Origin: Arthrobacter stackebrandtii
GTDB lineage: Bacteria; Actinomycetota; Actinomycetes; Actinomycetales; Micrococcaceae
Length of the DNA stretch: 64,000 bases
Assembly: GCF_017876675.1 (NCBI RefSeq)
Contig: NZ_JAGIOI010000001.1
Location: forward strand, 4,092,001-4,156,000
Reading direction: 5' to 3'
Positions 27,038-36,704 of the stretch are shown here, one piece after another. Positions within the stretch are counted from its first letter, which is position 1, and the number at the start of each line of letters is the position of its first letter. Both the position numbers and the translations under genes were made by a program. The notes under the pieces were generated by a model. It saw only the letters and a list, made by a program, of their open reading frames with translations. It was not told the origin of the DNA and did not search any database.

Positions 27038-27874
27038 TCACGGGCGGTGTACCGGCCGGCGGCGCCCACAATGGGTACACACAGCCCGCCGGCCACCCGT
27101 GGGCCGGGACATGGCGCTGCCCGCCTGCACCTGCAGGCGCGTGCGGCCGCGCCGGGGTGTCCACTGTTCCCGGTTGGGTGCCTCTGGGTCGCGGCGCGGC
27201 GCCGGCTTCCAAGCCGAGACGACGCGGGCCATGGCGATCACCAGGAACAGGGTGCCCACCACGGCTTCCAGGATGGCCATGCTCTGGACCACAGGCCCCA
27301 CGGGCACCTTGTCGCCGTAGCCTGTCGTGGTCAGCGTGGTGAAGGAGAAAAACGACTGGCTGGTCAAGGAGTTCGGTTCGCCGCTGCTGAAGAGCGGCAC
27401 TTGCATCACCAGGGCAATGAAGTTGTATACGAAGGCAAACACGATCCCGAGGAGCACGTACATGGCGACGGCGGCCAGCAGCGTCTGCCCGTCCACGCGG
27501 CTCTTGTGCGACTCATGCACGCCAATTGCCACGGCCGCCAGCATGTAGGCCACGATGGGCGTTGCCGAGAGCATGGCATCCAGCAGGTGCCCGGTGGAGC
27601 CGGCAACCGCAACGCCCAGAACCGCCACCCCGGCCGCGAAGGCCGTCAGCGCGGCCAGGCGCATCACCAGTGTCCTGACGTCCGTCACCCGGAGGATGAC
27701 CACCACAGTCACCAGTTGAAAAAGGAGTGCGACCTCGCTCGGCTCCGGGCTGTCCTGGGCCGCGCTGAAACCGTAGGAACAGGCCAACAGCAGCAGCGCC
27801 ACCCCGGACCCCAGGTTGTGGGCGGACTTGCGCTGCCTGAAGGCAGCCCATCCCGTCAAAGCCCTTCCGGTCAT
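27038..27874 (-). CDS. Two-pore-helix type potassium channel protein
   Basis: 278 residues. Hydrophobic helices occur near 25-45, 50-70, 75-95 and 105-125. The ion-channel unit is VAMYVLLGIVFAFVYNFI, the filter TTLTTTGYGDKVP and a last helix AILEAVVGTLFLVIAMARVV. TTTGYGD is the K+ selectivity filter. The basic C-terminal tail (about 235-278) includes CTHCGRRR and has no RCK domain. It probably conducts K+ passively; the gating signal is unknown. Confidence 0.88.
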   Translation of the reverse strand: MTGRALTGWAAFRQRKSAHNLGSGVALLLLACSYGFSAAQDSPEPSEVALLFQLVTVVVILRVTDVRTLVMRLAALTAFAAGVAVLGVAVAGSTGHLLDAMLSATPIVAYMLAAVAIGVHESHKSRVDGQTLLAAVAMYVLLGIVFAFVYNFIALVMQVPLFSSGEPNSLTSQSFFSFTTLTTTGYGDKVPVGPVVQSMAILEAVVGTLFLVIAMARVVSAWKPAPRRDPEAPNREQWTPRRGRTRLQVQAGSAMSRPTGGRRAVCTHCGRRRPVHRP

Positions 27875-28101
27875 GCCAGCTCCTCCCCCTGCAGCCTGCC
27901 GTAGCAAGCCGCCTCCCATGTCCAGTGCACAGCGTGACTACACCGCGGGCGGGCCGGACTTCACCCCTGTTTCGTCCCGGCGACGGCCGCGCTGCAACCG
28001 TGCACACAATCTTCATCCGCTGCGGGTGATGCCTTGAGGTCTTCTGCCGCGGTACATTCAGCACGGAGGTGCACGCGGCACCGTCCCGGAGCGGAGATGA
28101 C

Positions 28102-29514
28102 GTGGCTACTCGAATGCACCCCAACGGGGAAACACCGGGCCGCGCGGATGGGCCGGCCCGGCCGCGGAAGGAAAACGCAGCCTTGACCGGGGCCCTCGGC
28201 GGACAAGGTGCACGGCAGGCGCCCGGCGGCACGGAGGGACACACGCGGGGCAGAAGGGCGCGGACGCGGGGCTGGACCCTGCTGGCCGCTGTTTTGCTCA
28301 CCTTCGGTTCGCTCCTGGCACCGATGGCCGTGGCCGCGTCGTGGGCAAAGGTGCAGTTGAGCGACACCCAGCGGTTCGTCGTAAGCTACTCGCCGCTGGC
28401 CCGGGACGGGCGGATCCAGACGTTCATCACGGCAGAAACGCTGGCCGTGATCGAAGAACATGTGGACATCGCGGAGCTGACGGACCAGGTGTTTGACGGC
28501 ATCACCGAGCTCGGCACCGGTCCCGCGGCGACGAAGGCACTCGAGGCGCTGAAGGGGCCCGCCGCACAGGGCGTGACGTCGCTGGTGGAATCGACAGTTG
28601 CATCATTTGTGGCCTCCGACGCGTTTGCGCAGACCTGGGAGGACGCCCTGAGGCTGACCCATGCGCAATTGACAGCCACCTTGCAAAACGATCCGCGGGC
28701 TGCCGTGGCCATTGGGCAGGACGGCTCGGTCGGCGTTCAGCTGGGCCCAATCGTGGAGCGCGTCAAGTCAGAATTGCTGCAGCGCGGCATGACGTTTGCC
28801 GAGCAGATACCGGCCGTCAACCGCACCATCACGGTGACGCATGCCGAGCAGCTCCCCTCCCTCCAGCTTGTCTACAATCTTGCCTTGGCGGCCGGTGCCT
28901 GGCTGCCATGGACCGCCTTGCTGTTCCTGGCTGCCGGGGTGCTGGTGGCGCGGCGGCGCCACGCCGCCCTGGTGTGGGCCGGCCTCGGCCTTGCCCTGGC
29001 CATGGTGATGCTGCTCGGCGGGCTGGCGGTGGGCCGCACATTTTTCGTGGGATCAGTTTCACCCGCCTTGATTCCGGTCGATGTGGCCCGGCTTCTTTTT
29101 GGGACGGTGACTTCCGGCATGGCAGCAACCGGCGTGTCCGCGCTGGTGCTGGCTGTGTGTGTTGCCGTGGCCGCATGGTTTTCCGGGCCGTTTCCGCCGG
29201 CCCGGGGCCTGCGCAGCCTCTTCGTGTCCGGGGCCGCCTGGGTGCGCAGCAGCGCCGAAGGCCACGGTGTCAGCACGGGCAGGACGGGTACCTGGCTGCA
29301 CAGCCATCGGACGCTGGTGCGCGCCGCCATCGCAACAGGGGCCGCGGCGATCATCCTGTTTGTCCGGCCGCTGGGCGTGGGCGTGATCCTGTGGACCGTG
29401 GCGGGGGCCGTGGCCGCCGTGGCCGCCGTCGAACTCATGCGCCGGCCCCCGGCTGGCACCGTTGGAGGAGACCAGCCCGGCGACGGCGCCGCTGCAGTAT
29501 CAGCGCCCGGCTGA
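28102..29514 (+). CDS. Integral membrane protein, unknown
   Basis: About 470 residues. An N-terminal basic tail precedes a helix (WTLLAAVLLTFGSLLAPMAVAA). A soluble outer domain of about 185 residues follows (WAKVQLSDTQRFVVSYSPLARD ... QIPAVNRTITVTHAEQLPSLQ), then five or so hydrophobic helices to the end. Actinobacterial proteins of this pattern are annotated as integral membrane proteins without a function. GTG 28102 with GGAGA upstream and ATG 28114 are both possible starts. Its 3' end overlaps the convergent MocR gene by 15 bases. Confidence 0.75.
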   Translation: MATRMHPNGETPGRADGPARPRKENAALTGALGGQGARQAPGGTEGHTRGRRARTRGWTLLAAVLLTFGSLLAPMAVAASWAKVQLSDTQRFVVSYSPLARDGRIQTFITAETLAVIEEHVDIAELTDQVFDGITELGTGPAATKALEALKGPAAQGVTSLVESTVASFVASDAFAQTWEDALRLTHAQLTATLQNDPRAAVAIGQDGSVGVQLGPIVERVKSELLQRGMTFAEQIPAVNRTITVTHAEQLPSLQLVYNLALAAGAWLPWTALLFLAAGVLVARRRHAALVWAGLGLALAMVMLLGGLAVGRTFFVGSVSPALIPVDVARLLFGTVTSGMAATGVSALVLAVCVAVAAWFSGPFPPARGLRSLFVSGAAWVRSSAEGHGVSTGRTGTWLHSHRTLVRAAIATGAAAIILFVRPLGVGVILWTVAGAVAAVAAVELMRRPPAGTVGGDQPGDGAAAVSAPG

Positions 29515-30942
29515 GCCCTGCAGTTCCAGCAGGCCGGCAACGCGCTGGATACCGGCCCGGATCTGCCGGATCGAGGCGGCACTGTAGGAGAGGCGGATGT
29601 ACGGGGCAGGGGGTTCGTCGACGTAGTACTGCCGACCGTCACCGATCATGACGCCGGCAGCGCTTGCGGCGGCGGCCAGGGCGGTGGAGTCCGCACCCAC
29701 CGGCAACCGGACCCACAGGTGGATGCCGGAGGCCGGGACCGTGGCAACACGCGTGCCGGGCATGGCGCCGTGAACTTCGGCGACCATGGCGTCACGGCGT
29801 TCCAACAGTCCCGAGCGCAGGCGCCCGAGGTGGCGCGGCCAGGCTGCCGAGCTGAGCAGGGCAAGAGCAATTTCCTGGGTCAGCGCGGGCACGCACATGT
29901 CGTCGGCGATGCGTGCCGTGCGCAGCCGCTCACCTGCCGGGCCGCGGGCGGCTATGGCTCCCACGCGCAGCCCGGGGGCGGCCGGCTTGCTCAGCGTGGC
30001 GACGGTGACCACGTGTCCGTCGGTGTCCTGGGTGAACAGCTGGGGCGCGGCGGCACCGTCGAGCGACATGTTGCGGGCCCAGTCGTCCTCGATAATGAAG
30101 GCCCCGTGTTTCGTCGCCAGTGCCAGCACCTGCTCCCGGCGTTCCGGGCTGAGCACGGCGCCTGTGGGGTTGGAGCAGCCGGGCTGCAGGTAGATCAGCC
30201 TGGCACGGGTGCGTTCCAGTGCGTCGGCCAGCTGGGCGGGGATGATGCCCTCGGCGTCGGCCTGCACGGCGGCAATGTTGAGCCCGGCCGCCTGCGCAGC
30301 AATCGTTGCTCCCGGGTAGCCTGGGCTTTCGGTGATCAGTGTTGAGCCGGGGTCCGCAAGGGTGCGCATGGCAAACGCGAGCGACTGCTGGCCGCCGGGC
30401 ATGACCAGAACCTCGTCCCGGTGGGCGCCCAGTTCCGAGGCAAAGGCCTCCCGCAGGCTGGGCAGGCCCATGGGAGGCGCCATGGTCCATGCGCGGTGGC
30501 TTTTGGCGCAGCGGGAGCCAATGGTGCGCAGCTCGTCGAAGGGCTGGAGTTCCGGCGCCAGGTAGCCCCAGGAGAGCTGGACGTGTCCGGCGGTTCCCGC
30601 CGAGCCAAAGCGACCGGCCCGGCCCGGATCCACCCGGGTGCGGCCCAGCGTGGACGACTGCCAGGCATAGTCCGGTTCATCGGCGGTCCCCGGGAGGGAG
30701 CCGGACCTTTCCTCCGGTTCCGGCCGGGGCGCCACGAAGGTGCCGCGCCCTGGCTCCGGGCGCACGATCCCGTCCTCGGCCAGCATGGTGATGGCCGCCG
30801 TGATGGTGACGGGGCTCGCCCCGTAGGCCTTGGCGAGGGTGCGCACCGAAGGCAGCTTGTCCCCCGAGTCCATTGCTGCCGCCTGCTGCCTTAGTTTCTC
30901 GGCGATGTCGCCGGCCCTGTCATTGCTCACAACGGCAAGCAT
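29500..30942 (-). CDS. MocR-type GntR regulator with aminotransferase domain
   Basis: 480 residues. The N-terminal GntR winged helix (KLPSVRTLAKAYGASPVTITAAITMLAEDGIVRPEPGRGTFV) is joined to a fold-type I PLP domain. The Schiff-base Lys is in VATLSKPAAPGLRVG, the phosphate/ring contacts are CSNPTGAVLSPERRE and IEDDWARN, and the C-terminal PYIRLSYSAAS Arg binds carboxylate. MocR proteins use PLP or an amino acid as effector and usually control a neighbouring gene, often a PLP or vitamin B6 pathway. No such gene adjoins here, so the target is open. Confidence 0.92.
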   Translation of the reverse strand: MLAVVSNDRAGDIAEKLRQQAAAMDSGDKLPSVRTLAKAYGASPVTITAAITMLAEDGIVRPEPGRGTFVAPRPEPEERSGSLPGTADEPDYAWQSSTLGRTRVDPGRAGRFGSAGTAGHVQLSWGYLAPELQPFDELRTIGSRCAKSHRAWTMAPPMGLPSLREAFASELGAHRDEVLVMPGGQQSLAFAMRTLADPGSTLITESPGYPGATIAAQAAGLNIAAVQADAEGIIPAQLADALERTRARLIYLQPGCSNPTGAVLSPERREQVLALATKHGAFIIEDDWARNMSLDGAAAPQLFTQDTDGHVVTVATLSKPAAPGLRVGAIAARGPAGERLRTARIADDMCVPALTQEIALALLSSAAWPRHLGRLRSGLLERRDAMVAEVHGAMPGTRVATVPASGIHLWVRLPVGADSTALAAAASAAGVMIGDGRQYYVDEPPAPYIRLSYSAASIRQIRAGIQRVAGLLELQGSAGR

Positions 30943-30997
30943 AGATAGCGTTACTGCGAATGTCGCCTAAGTGTTACTGCACGTTGCGCGGACCCGG

Positions 30998-32173
30998 TCA
31001 GGAAAAGACCACGAGGCCGTAGACCGCAAAGACGGCCAGGTGGGCCGCGCCGTGCATGGCCGTGGCCTTCTTCGACGCGAAGGTGGTGATGGAAAGCAGC
31101 AGTGTGACACCTAGCAGCAGCAGGTTGGCCGGGGACTCGGCGAGCGTGACGGCCTGGCCTGTGAACAGCCCGATCAGCAGCACTGCCGGGATGGTCAGGC
31201 CCACGGTGGAGACGAGTGCGCCGTGGCACAGGTTGCTGACGCGTTGCGCCTCCCCCGCCAGGGCTGCCCGGATCGTGGTGATGGTCTCCGGCAGGAACAC
31301 GATCATCGCAATCAGGATGCCCGAGAGGGCGACAGGTGCGCCGGCCCGGCCGAGCCCGTCGTCCAGGAGGGCGGCCATGTCATGCGAGAGCAGCACGATG
31401 GGCAGCACCGTGACCACCAGGACGCCCAGGCGCAGCAGCACCTCGGCGCGGTGCTCGGCGAGAATCTCGGTGATGGGCCGGCGCTGGGCGGGGACCTGGG
31501 CGCCTGAGGCGGTGCCGGCGTCGGACGTGGCAGCAGCGGCAGGCAGGCGGGGGTCCACCTCGGTGAAGTCGCCGGCCTGGGCGCCCATTTGGCGGACCAG
31601 GAAAAACGCGTAGAGGCCCATGGACAGCAGGATGATCGGGCTTTCCTGGCCCGTGGTGTAGGACCCGCCGGTCCCGATCAGCGCGGGAAGTGCGAATGCG
31701 AGCGAGGCCAGCACGATGATCATGGCGAAGTATGCGGACGTGCCGGTGCGGTTGTGGCGCAGGCCGCCGTGCCGCAGCCCGCCCAACAGGAGGGACAGGC
31801 CGATCACGCCGTTGAGGATGATCATGGACACCGCGAACACGGAGTCGCGGGCGATCGTGGCATGTTCGCCGGGTCCGAGCATGACGGCGGAGATCAGCAC
31901 CACCTCGATCAGCACGATCGAAAGCGTCAGGACCAGTGAGCCGTAGGGGTCGCCGAGGCGGCGGGCCAGGTGTTCGGCCTCGTGGACCACACCGAAGGAA
32001 CAGAGGAGGATGACCGCGATGATGGCGGCCAGCGCGGTGGCCAGCAGGGGCGTGGGCACGGGCGGTTCCAGCAGCGGCGCGGCAAGCATGAGTGCGGCCA
32101 CGGCACCCCAGCCGACAATGATCCGCATGATGGCGGTGCGCGTAAAAATGGAGCGTGCAGTTTGGGAGACCAT
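30998..32173 (-). CDS. ChaA-like calcium/cation:proton antiporter
   Basis: 391 residues, about eleven hydrophobic segments. The two alpha repeats of the CaCA superfamily are present: EHLARRLGDPYGSLVLTLSIVLIEV and VFLPETITTIRAALAGEAQRVSNLCHGALVSTVG, with the acidic residues that bind cations. The cytoplasmic loop (about 205-235) is Ala/Asp-rich. ChaA exchanges Ca2+, Na+ or K+ for protons at high pH. It stands alone. Confidence 0.88.
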   Translation of the reverse strand: MVSQTARSIFTRTAIMRIIVGWGAVAALMLAAPLLEPPVPTPLLATALAAIIAVILLCSFGVVHEAEHLARRLGDPYGSLVLTLSIVLIEVVLISAVMLGPGEHATIARDSVFAVSMIILNGVIGLSLLLGGLRHGGLRHNRTGTSAYFAMIIVLASLAFALPALIGTGGSYTTGQESPIILLSMGLYAFFLVRQMGAQAGDFTEVDPRLPAAAATSDAGTASGAQVPAQRRPITEILAEHRAEVLLRLGVLVVTVLPIVLLSHDMAALLDDGLGRAGAPVALSGILIAMIVFLPETITTIRAALAGEAQRVSNLCHGALVSTVGLTIPAVLLIGLFTGQAVTLAESPANLLLLGVTLLLSITTFASKKATAMHGAAHLAVFAVYGLVVFS

Positions 32174-32392
32174 GGGGCTACCTGTTCCACGGGGCCGTCC
32201 CCGTGTCGCATGAACAGACGGGCCGTCCCGTCCGTGAATCTGGCAGGGCTGCCGTCAAGGGCAGCCCCAACCCAGAGTAGGCCACGGAGTTGACGAAAGG
32301 CCAGCCGCCCGCGGGACAGGGCTAAAATGGAAGGCAGCGCCCGGCGGCACGGAGACAGTCCTGCCGCACCTCCCACCCCTGAAGGCTAAAAC

Positions 32393-32860
32393 ATGAACCC
32401 CGAACGCATGAACGTGGAGTCGTTCAACCTCGACCACCGCACGGTGGCGGCACCCTACATCCGCGTCGCGGACCGCAAGCAGCTCCCGCTCGGGGATGTC
32501 ATTACCAAATATGACGTGCGCTTCACCCAGCCCAACGCGGCACACCTGGAGATGGCTGCCATCCACTCGCTGGAGCACCTGTTTGCCGAGCACTCCCGCA
32601 ACCACTCCGGCGCCGTCATCGACTTCTCCCCCATGGGCTGCCAGACCGGCTATTACCTCATCCTGGCGGGCGAGCCGGACCTGCCCGCCGTCATGGACCT
32701 GGTCGAGGCCACCCTGACCGACGTCCTGGGCGCCGCCGAGGTGCCCGCCGCCAATGAGATCCAGTGCGGCTGGGGTGCCAACCACTCGCTCGCCGGCGCA
32801 CAGGATGCCGCCCGGGCATTCCTGGCCAAGCGTGCCGAATGGGAGCAGGTCACCGCATGA
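32393..32860 (+). CDS. luxS: S-ribosylhomocysteine lyase (LuxS)
   Basis: 155 residues, usual LuxS length. Metal site [15 protein letters not shown] (HxxEH, 58-72) with the late Cys in [11 protein letters not shown]; catalytic Cys region [12 protein letters not shown]. LuxS splits S-ribosylhomocysteine into homocysteine and DPD, the precursor of autoinducer 2. The nucleosidase that makes its substrate starts in the luxS stop codon (ATGA), so the two act in sequence. GAAGG lies about 8 bases before ATG 32393. A TAAAAT (32323-32328) may be the -10 element. Confidence 0.96.
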   Translation: MNPERMNVESFNLDHRTVAAPYIRVADRKQLPLGDVITKYDVRFTQPNAAHLEMAAIHSLEHLFAEHSRNHSGAVIDFSPMGCQTGYYLILAGEPDLPAVMDLVEATLTDVLGAAEVPAANEIQCGWGANHSLAGAQDAARAFLAKRAEWEQVTA

Positions 32861-33642
32861 GCACCCTGTCCCCCTCAGCCGTAGACGTCGTCATCATCGC
32901 CGCCATGGAGGAGGAAATCACCCCCTTCCTGGAGCGCGCCGATTCCGTCGGCACCCCCGTCCGGGTGGGCCATTCCATCCAGCGCACGGGCCTGCTCGGC
33001 GGTGCCCGCACCTTGTTCGTCCAGGGCGGGATCGGCCTGGTGAACGCCGCCGGAGCCGCCACGTCCGCACTGCTCCACGCCGCACGCACCAACGGTGACG
33101 GCGTCCTGCCGCTGGTCATCAGCGCCGGCACCGCCGGGGGCCTGGGCGATGAAGTCCGCGTGGGCGACGTCGTCATCGGCACCGACACCATCAATGCCGA
33201 CGCCGACGCACAGGCCTTCGGCTACAAGCTGGGCCAGGTTCCGGGCATGCCGGTTTCCTACCCTGTGCCGGATGCCCTGCTCGCCGCCTTCGATGTGGAC
33301 CTGTCCGCGCCGCGGCTGGTCGAGACCGTGCACCGCGGGCTCATGGTCTCCAGCTACAAGTTCGTGGACCAGGAACGCGCCGTGGCCATCAAGGACCACT
33401 TTGACCAGGTGCTCTCCACCGACATGGAATCCTCCGCCATCGCCCAGACGGCCCACGTCCACGGGGCCCCGTTCCTGGCCATCCGCGGCATCTCCGACCT
33501 CTGCGGCCCGGCAGCCAATGCCGACTTTGCCACGCATGTCGACGACGCCGCCGAGCGTTCGGCCGAGATCGCCGCGGCGGTTGTGGCCGCATGGTTCGCG
33601 GCAAGGGCCGCCACCCGGGACACAACACCGGCCGCTTCCTAG
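32857..33642 (+). CDS. mtnN: 5'-methylthioadenosine/S-adenosylhomocysteine nucleosidase
   Basis: 261 residues, PNP/UDP phosphorylase fold. It opens with [19 protein letters not shown] (the early Glu belongs to the catalytic pair), then [37 protein letters not shown] and [30 protein letters not shown]. In the last, Met-Glu binds the ribose and Asp is the catalytic acid. It removes adenine from SAH, MTA and 5'-deoxyadenosine. Coupled with luxS it completes the activated methyl cycle. Confidence 0.93.
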   Translation: MSTLSPSAVDVVIIAAMEEEITPFLERADSVGTPVRVGHSIQRTGLLGGARTLFVQGGIGLVNAAGAATSALLHAARTNGDGVLPLVISAGTAGGLGDEVRVGDVVIGTDTINADADAQAFGYKLGQVPGMPVSYPVPDALLAAFDVDLSAPRLVETVHRGLMVSSYKFVDQERAVAIKDHFDQVLSTDMESSAIAQTAHVHGAPFLAIRGISDLCGPAANADFATHVDDAAERSAEIAAAVVAAWFAARAATRDTTPAAS

Positions 33643-33660
33643 CCCTTCCATCCCGGCATT

Positions 33661-33724
33661 CCCAAAAAGTACGACGGCGGCAGGCGCCCTTCGCTGGAAG
33701 GGCGCCTGCCGCCGTCGAACTTGG
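33661..33724. terminator. Strong bidirectional terminator
   Basis: A perfect 21-bp stem (33672-33692 with 33697-33717, starting CGACGGCGGCAGG) closes a GCTG tetraloop. Flanking CCCAA...AAGT and ACTT...GGG extend the symmetry to 33661-33724. It separates the convergent mtnN and tetR-family genes. Confidence 0.9.
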
Positions 33725-33736
33725 GAAAGGCTGTGC

Positions 33737-34387
33737 CTACCCAGGCGGGCAGGTTCCGGTCATGCGCACGATGACCTTGGCCACCTGCTCAATGAATTCG
33801 GCCGTGGGTTCGCGCTGGGACGGTTTGGTCTCCACCCGCTGCACGAGCGCCTCGGTGATGCCCCCGATCAGGATGAGGCTGGTCAGCCCCTTCGGGGCGG
33901 CGTCGATCAGGCCCGCGGCGGCGATGTCCTCGAAGGCCGCATCGACGGCCGATGCCATCCGCCGCGTGGTGAGGCGGCGCTCCCGGGCGAGGGCCTGCGA
34001 GACGCCGACCACCTCAACCTGGAGCACGCGCGCCTTCCGTTCGTCCGCCAGCATGGGCCCGAGCGCGGCGGCAACCAACTGCTTCACGGCGCTGAGCGCA
34101 TCCGGGGCCGGCAGCACGGTGCGGGCGGCGATGGCGGCGAGGACCTCGTTGTTCAGGTCGTGGTAAAGCTGGGTCAGCAGCTCGCCCTGGTCGGCATAAA
34201 GCTCGTAGAAGGAGCGCGTGGAAACCCTGGCGCCCTGGCACACGGCATGGACAGTGGTGGCGCGGTAGCCTTGGGTGCCGTAGAGCTCCAGCGCCGCATC
34301 GAGCAGCCGGCGCCGGCGTTCCTGGTCCCGCACATTGCGTTCAGTGCCATGCCACAGGACGTGGTCAACGGGAAAATCTGGCCTCAT
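33737..34387 (-). CDS. TetR-family regulator
   Basis: 216 residues. The helix-turn-helix is DQERRRRLLDAALELYGTQGYRATTVHAVCQGARVSTRSFYELYADQGELL at about 20-70, followed by a helical ligand domain. It is divergent from an FMO-SDR operon across 65 bases containing an AT-rich palindrome, so it is probably the repressor of that operon and of itself. Confidence 0.9.
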   Translation of the reverse strand: MRPDFPVDHVLWHGTERNVRDQERRRRLLDAALELYGTQGYRATTVHAVCQGARVSTRSFYELYADQGELLTQLYHDLNNEVLAAIAARTVLPAPDALSAVKQLVAAALGPMLADERKARVLQVEVVGVSQALARERRLTTRRMASAVDAAFEDIAAAGLIDAAPKGLTSLILIGGITEALVQRVETKPSQREPTAEFIEQVAKVIVRMTGTCPPG

Positions 34388-34427
34388 GCGCGGTCTTCCT
34401 TTCGGCGGAAAAACTAATTGGAAACCT

Positions 34428-34445
34428 GTATTTTCAGTGTAATAC
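34428..34445. promoter_or_regulatory. Candidate TetR operator in the tetR/FMO gap
   Basis: GTATT (34428-34432) and AATAC (34441-34445) are inverted arms with an 8-base spacer, 7 bases before the FMO start, in a gap that is otherwise AT-rich. Size and position suit a TetR operator overlapping the FMO promoter. Confidence 0.45.
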
Positions 34446-34452
34446 TTATCAC

Positions 34453-35883
34453 ATGGCGTACCTTGTAAAACCCGGCGACCTGGCCGATCCGCTCACCGCA
34501 CCGGTCCCCGTCGACGAATCCCTGCCACGCACGGCCGTGATCGGCGCGGGACCGTCCGGGATCGCCGCCGCCAAGGCCCTGCACGCCGCCGGGATCCCCT
34601 TCGACTGCTTTGAGCGCGGCAGCGAGATCGGCGGAAACTGGCTGCTAGACAACCCCAACGGCCAGTCCGCCTGCTACGAGACCCTGGAAATCAACACCTC
34701 CGGGCCCCGCATGGCGTTCTCCGATTTTCCCATGCCCGCCGATTACCCACCCTATCCCCGGCACGACCTAGTGCACGCTTATTTTGAGCGGTATGTTGAC
34801 CATTTCAACGTCCGCCGCACCATCACCTTCAACACCTCGGTGGAGGAAGTTTCCCGGGACGACGACGGCGGCTGGCTCGTGCGCACGGCCGGCCCCGCCG
34901 GGGAGGCCACCGGCCGCTACGACGCCGTCCTCGTGGCCAACGGGCACCATTGGGACCCGCAGTGGCCGGACCCCGGCTACCCCGGAACCTTCGACGGGGA
35001 GCAGATCCACGCCCACAGCTACCGCTCCGGTGCACAGCTGGAGGGGAAGGACGTGGTGGTGGTTGGCGCCGGGAATTCCGCCATGGACATTGCAGTGGAA
35101 GGTTCGTTCCGTGCCAACAATGTGGCCCTGTCGATCCGCCGAGGCCAGTGGGTGCTGCGGAAATCATTTCTGGGCAAGCCCAGCGACCAGGTGGCACTGC
35201 CCGGCTGGATGCCGTGGTGGGTGACGGGCCTGCGCCTGCGCATGGGCGCCCTGACCTCCGGGCCGCTGCGCCGCTACGGCCTGCCGGTTCCAGCCCACAA
35301 ACCAGGCCAGTCGCACCCGGTGCAGTCGGATTCAATCCGGGCACGCATCGCCGCCGGCAAGGTGACCGTGCATCCGGGGATCGAGCGATTTGAGGGACGG
35401 GAGGTGGTGTTTGTCGACGGCACGCGGGCGCCGGCGGACCTGCTCGTCTGGGCCACCGGCTACAAGGTCTCCTTCCCGTTCTTCGACCCTTCCCTGGTCT
35501 CGGCCAAGAGCAATGACCTGCCGCTGTGGAAGCGCACCGTCCACCCGGACCTGCCGGGACTGTACTTCATTGGACTGGTCCAGCCGGTTGGCGCCGTCAT
35601 GCCGGTGGCCGAGGCCCAGGCATCCTGGGTTGCCGAGATCCTGTCCGGGCGGTGCGCGCTGCCTCCGGCGCACGACATCCGCGTCCGGATGGAACGCGAC
35701 CACCGGCGCAACAAGCGCCAGTTTTACGCCTCGCCCCGGCACACCATGGAGGTGGACTTCGACCGCTACCTCTGGGACCTGGGGCGGGAGCGGCGGCGCG
35801 GGCGCCGGCAAGCCGGCTCCGGGCTGGTGCCGGCGGAAGCCCCCGGCACGTCCCTGCAGCATCCGGCGGTTGCGTGGAAATGA
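34453..35883 (+). CDS. Flavin-containing monooxygenase (class B)
   Basis: 476 residues. The FAD-binding GxGxxG (VIGAGPSGIAAAKAL, Gly31-36), the FMO/BVMO fingerprint FDGEQIHAHSYR (FxGxxxHxxxY type) and the NADPH Rossmann motif VVVVGAGNSAMDIA are visible. RAPADLLVWATGYK is near residue 330. Class B enzymes add oxygen to S/N atoms or convert ketones to esters. The adjoining SDR, overlapping by 4 bases, could supply or remove a carbonyl substrate. A TetR-type gene is divergent. Confidence 0.9.
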   Translation: MAYLVKPGDLADPLTAPVPVDESLPRTAVIGAGPSGIAAAKALHAAGIPFDCFERGSEIGGNWLLDNPNGQSACYETLEINTSGPRMAFSDFPMPADYPPYPRHDLVHAYFERYVDHFNVRRTITFNTSVEEVSRDDDGGWLVRTAGPAGEATGRYDAVLVANGHHWDPQWPDPGYPGTFDGEQIHAHSYRSGAQLEGKDVVVVGAGNSAMDIAVEGSFRANNVALSIRRGQWVLRKSFLGKPSDQVALPGWMPWWVTGLRLRMGALTSGPLRRYGLPVPAHKPGQSHPVQSDSIRARIAAGKVTVHPGIERFEGREVVFVDGTRAPADLLVWATGYKVSFPFFDPSLVSAKSNDLPLWKRTVHPDLPGLYFIGLVQPVGAVMPVAEAQASWVAEILSGRCALPPAHDIRVRMERDHRRNKRQFYASPRHTMEVDFDRYLWDLGRERRRGRRQAGSGLVPAEAPGTSLQHPAVAWK

Positions 35884-36704
35884 GCGGCGGCTACAACCTC
35901 TCCGGGAAGACCGCGGCAGTCACCGGCGGCGCCAGGGGCATCGGCCGCGACATCGCCTTGGCCCTGGCCGCTGCCGGGGCCAAGGTGGCCATCGGAGACC
36001 TGAACCTGGACGAGGTCCGCGCCACGGCCAAGGCACTCGGGGGCACCGTGATCGGCCTGAAACTCGATGTGACCAGCCCGGCCTCCTATGCCGCCTTCCT
36101 TGCCACGGCGCGGTCGGAGCTGGGCGACATCGACATCCTGGTCAACAACGCCGGCATCATGTGGGTGGGGAAATTCGACGACGAGCCCGACGCCGTTGCC
36201 GGCGCACAGATTGCCGTCAACCTTTTGGGCGTCATCCGCGGCGTGAAGCTCGTGGCCCCTGGCATGGCTGCCCGCGGCAGCGGCCACATAATCACGATTG
36301 CCTCGGCGTCGGCGGTCCTGCCCACACCGGGCGAGGCCAGCTACGGGGCCAGCAAGCACGGCGTCCTGGGCTACGTTAAGTCGGTGCGCGCGGAACTGCA
36401 CCGCTCCGGCGTCAGGATTTCCGTAATCATGCCAGCTGTTGTGGATACCGAACTGGCGGCCGGAACAGGCACGGGCGCCGCCAGGCAGCTGGCACCCGCG
36501 GACGTTGCAGCCGCCGTGCTGCGCACCCTCGAACGGCCCCGCTTCGAAGTCACTGTGCCCGGCTACATCGGTCCGCTGAACCGGGCGGTCAACATTCTTC
36601 CGCGCCCCCTGAGGGACGTCGTGTACCGGCAGATGGTCCCCAACCAGGTCAAACAGGTGGACCGCGCCGCCCGTGCGGGATACGAGTCCCAGTTCGGGGA
36701 ATAG
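35880..36704 (+). CDS. Short-chain dehydrogenase/reductase
   Basis: 274 residues. Cofactor motif TGGARGIGRDIAL at 15-27, Asp-containing GDLNLDE after strand 2 (NAD preference), NNAGIMWVG, Ser in IASASAV and YGASKHGVLGY (YxxxK). A C-terminal extension of about 45 residues (IGPLNRAVNILPRPLRDVVYRQM) is seen in SDRs acting on lipophilic alcohols. Its start overlaps the FMO stop (ATGA), suggesting that an alcohol is oxidised to the ketone the FMO attacks. Confidence 0.9.
   Translation: MSGGYNLSGKTAAVTGGARGIGRDIALALAAAGAKVAIGDLNLDEVRATAKALGGTVIGLKLDVTSPASYAAFLATARSELGDIDILVNNAGIMWVGKFDDEPDAVAGAQIAVNLLGVIRGVKLVAPGMAARGSGHIITIASASAVLPTPGEASYGASKHGVLGYVKSVRAELHRSGVRISVIMPAVVDTELAAGTGTGAARQLAPADVAAAVLRTLERPRFEVTVPGYIGPLNRAVNILPRPLRDVVYRQMVPNQVKQVDRAARAGYESQFGE

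Noticed and set aside
32174-32392. SAH/SAM riboswitch before luxS
   Set aside because: A short GGCAG/CTGCC pairing exists, but no known riboswitch consensus could be matched.
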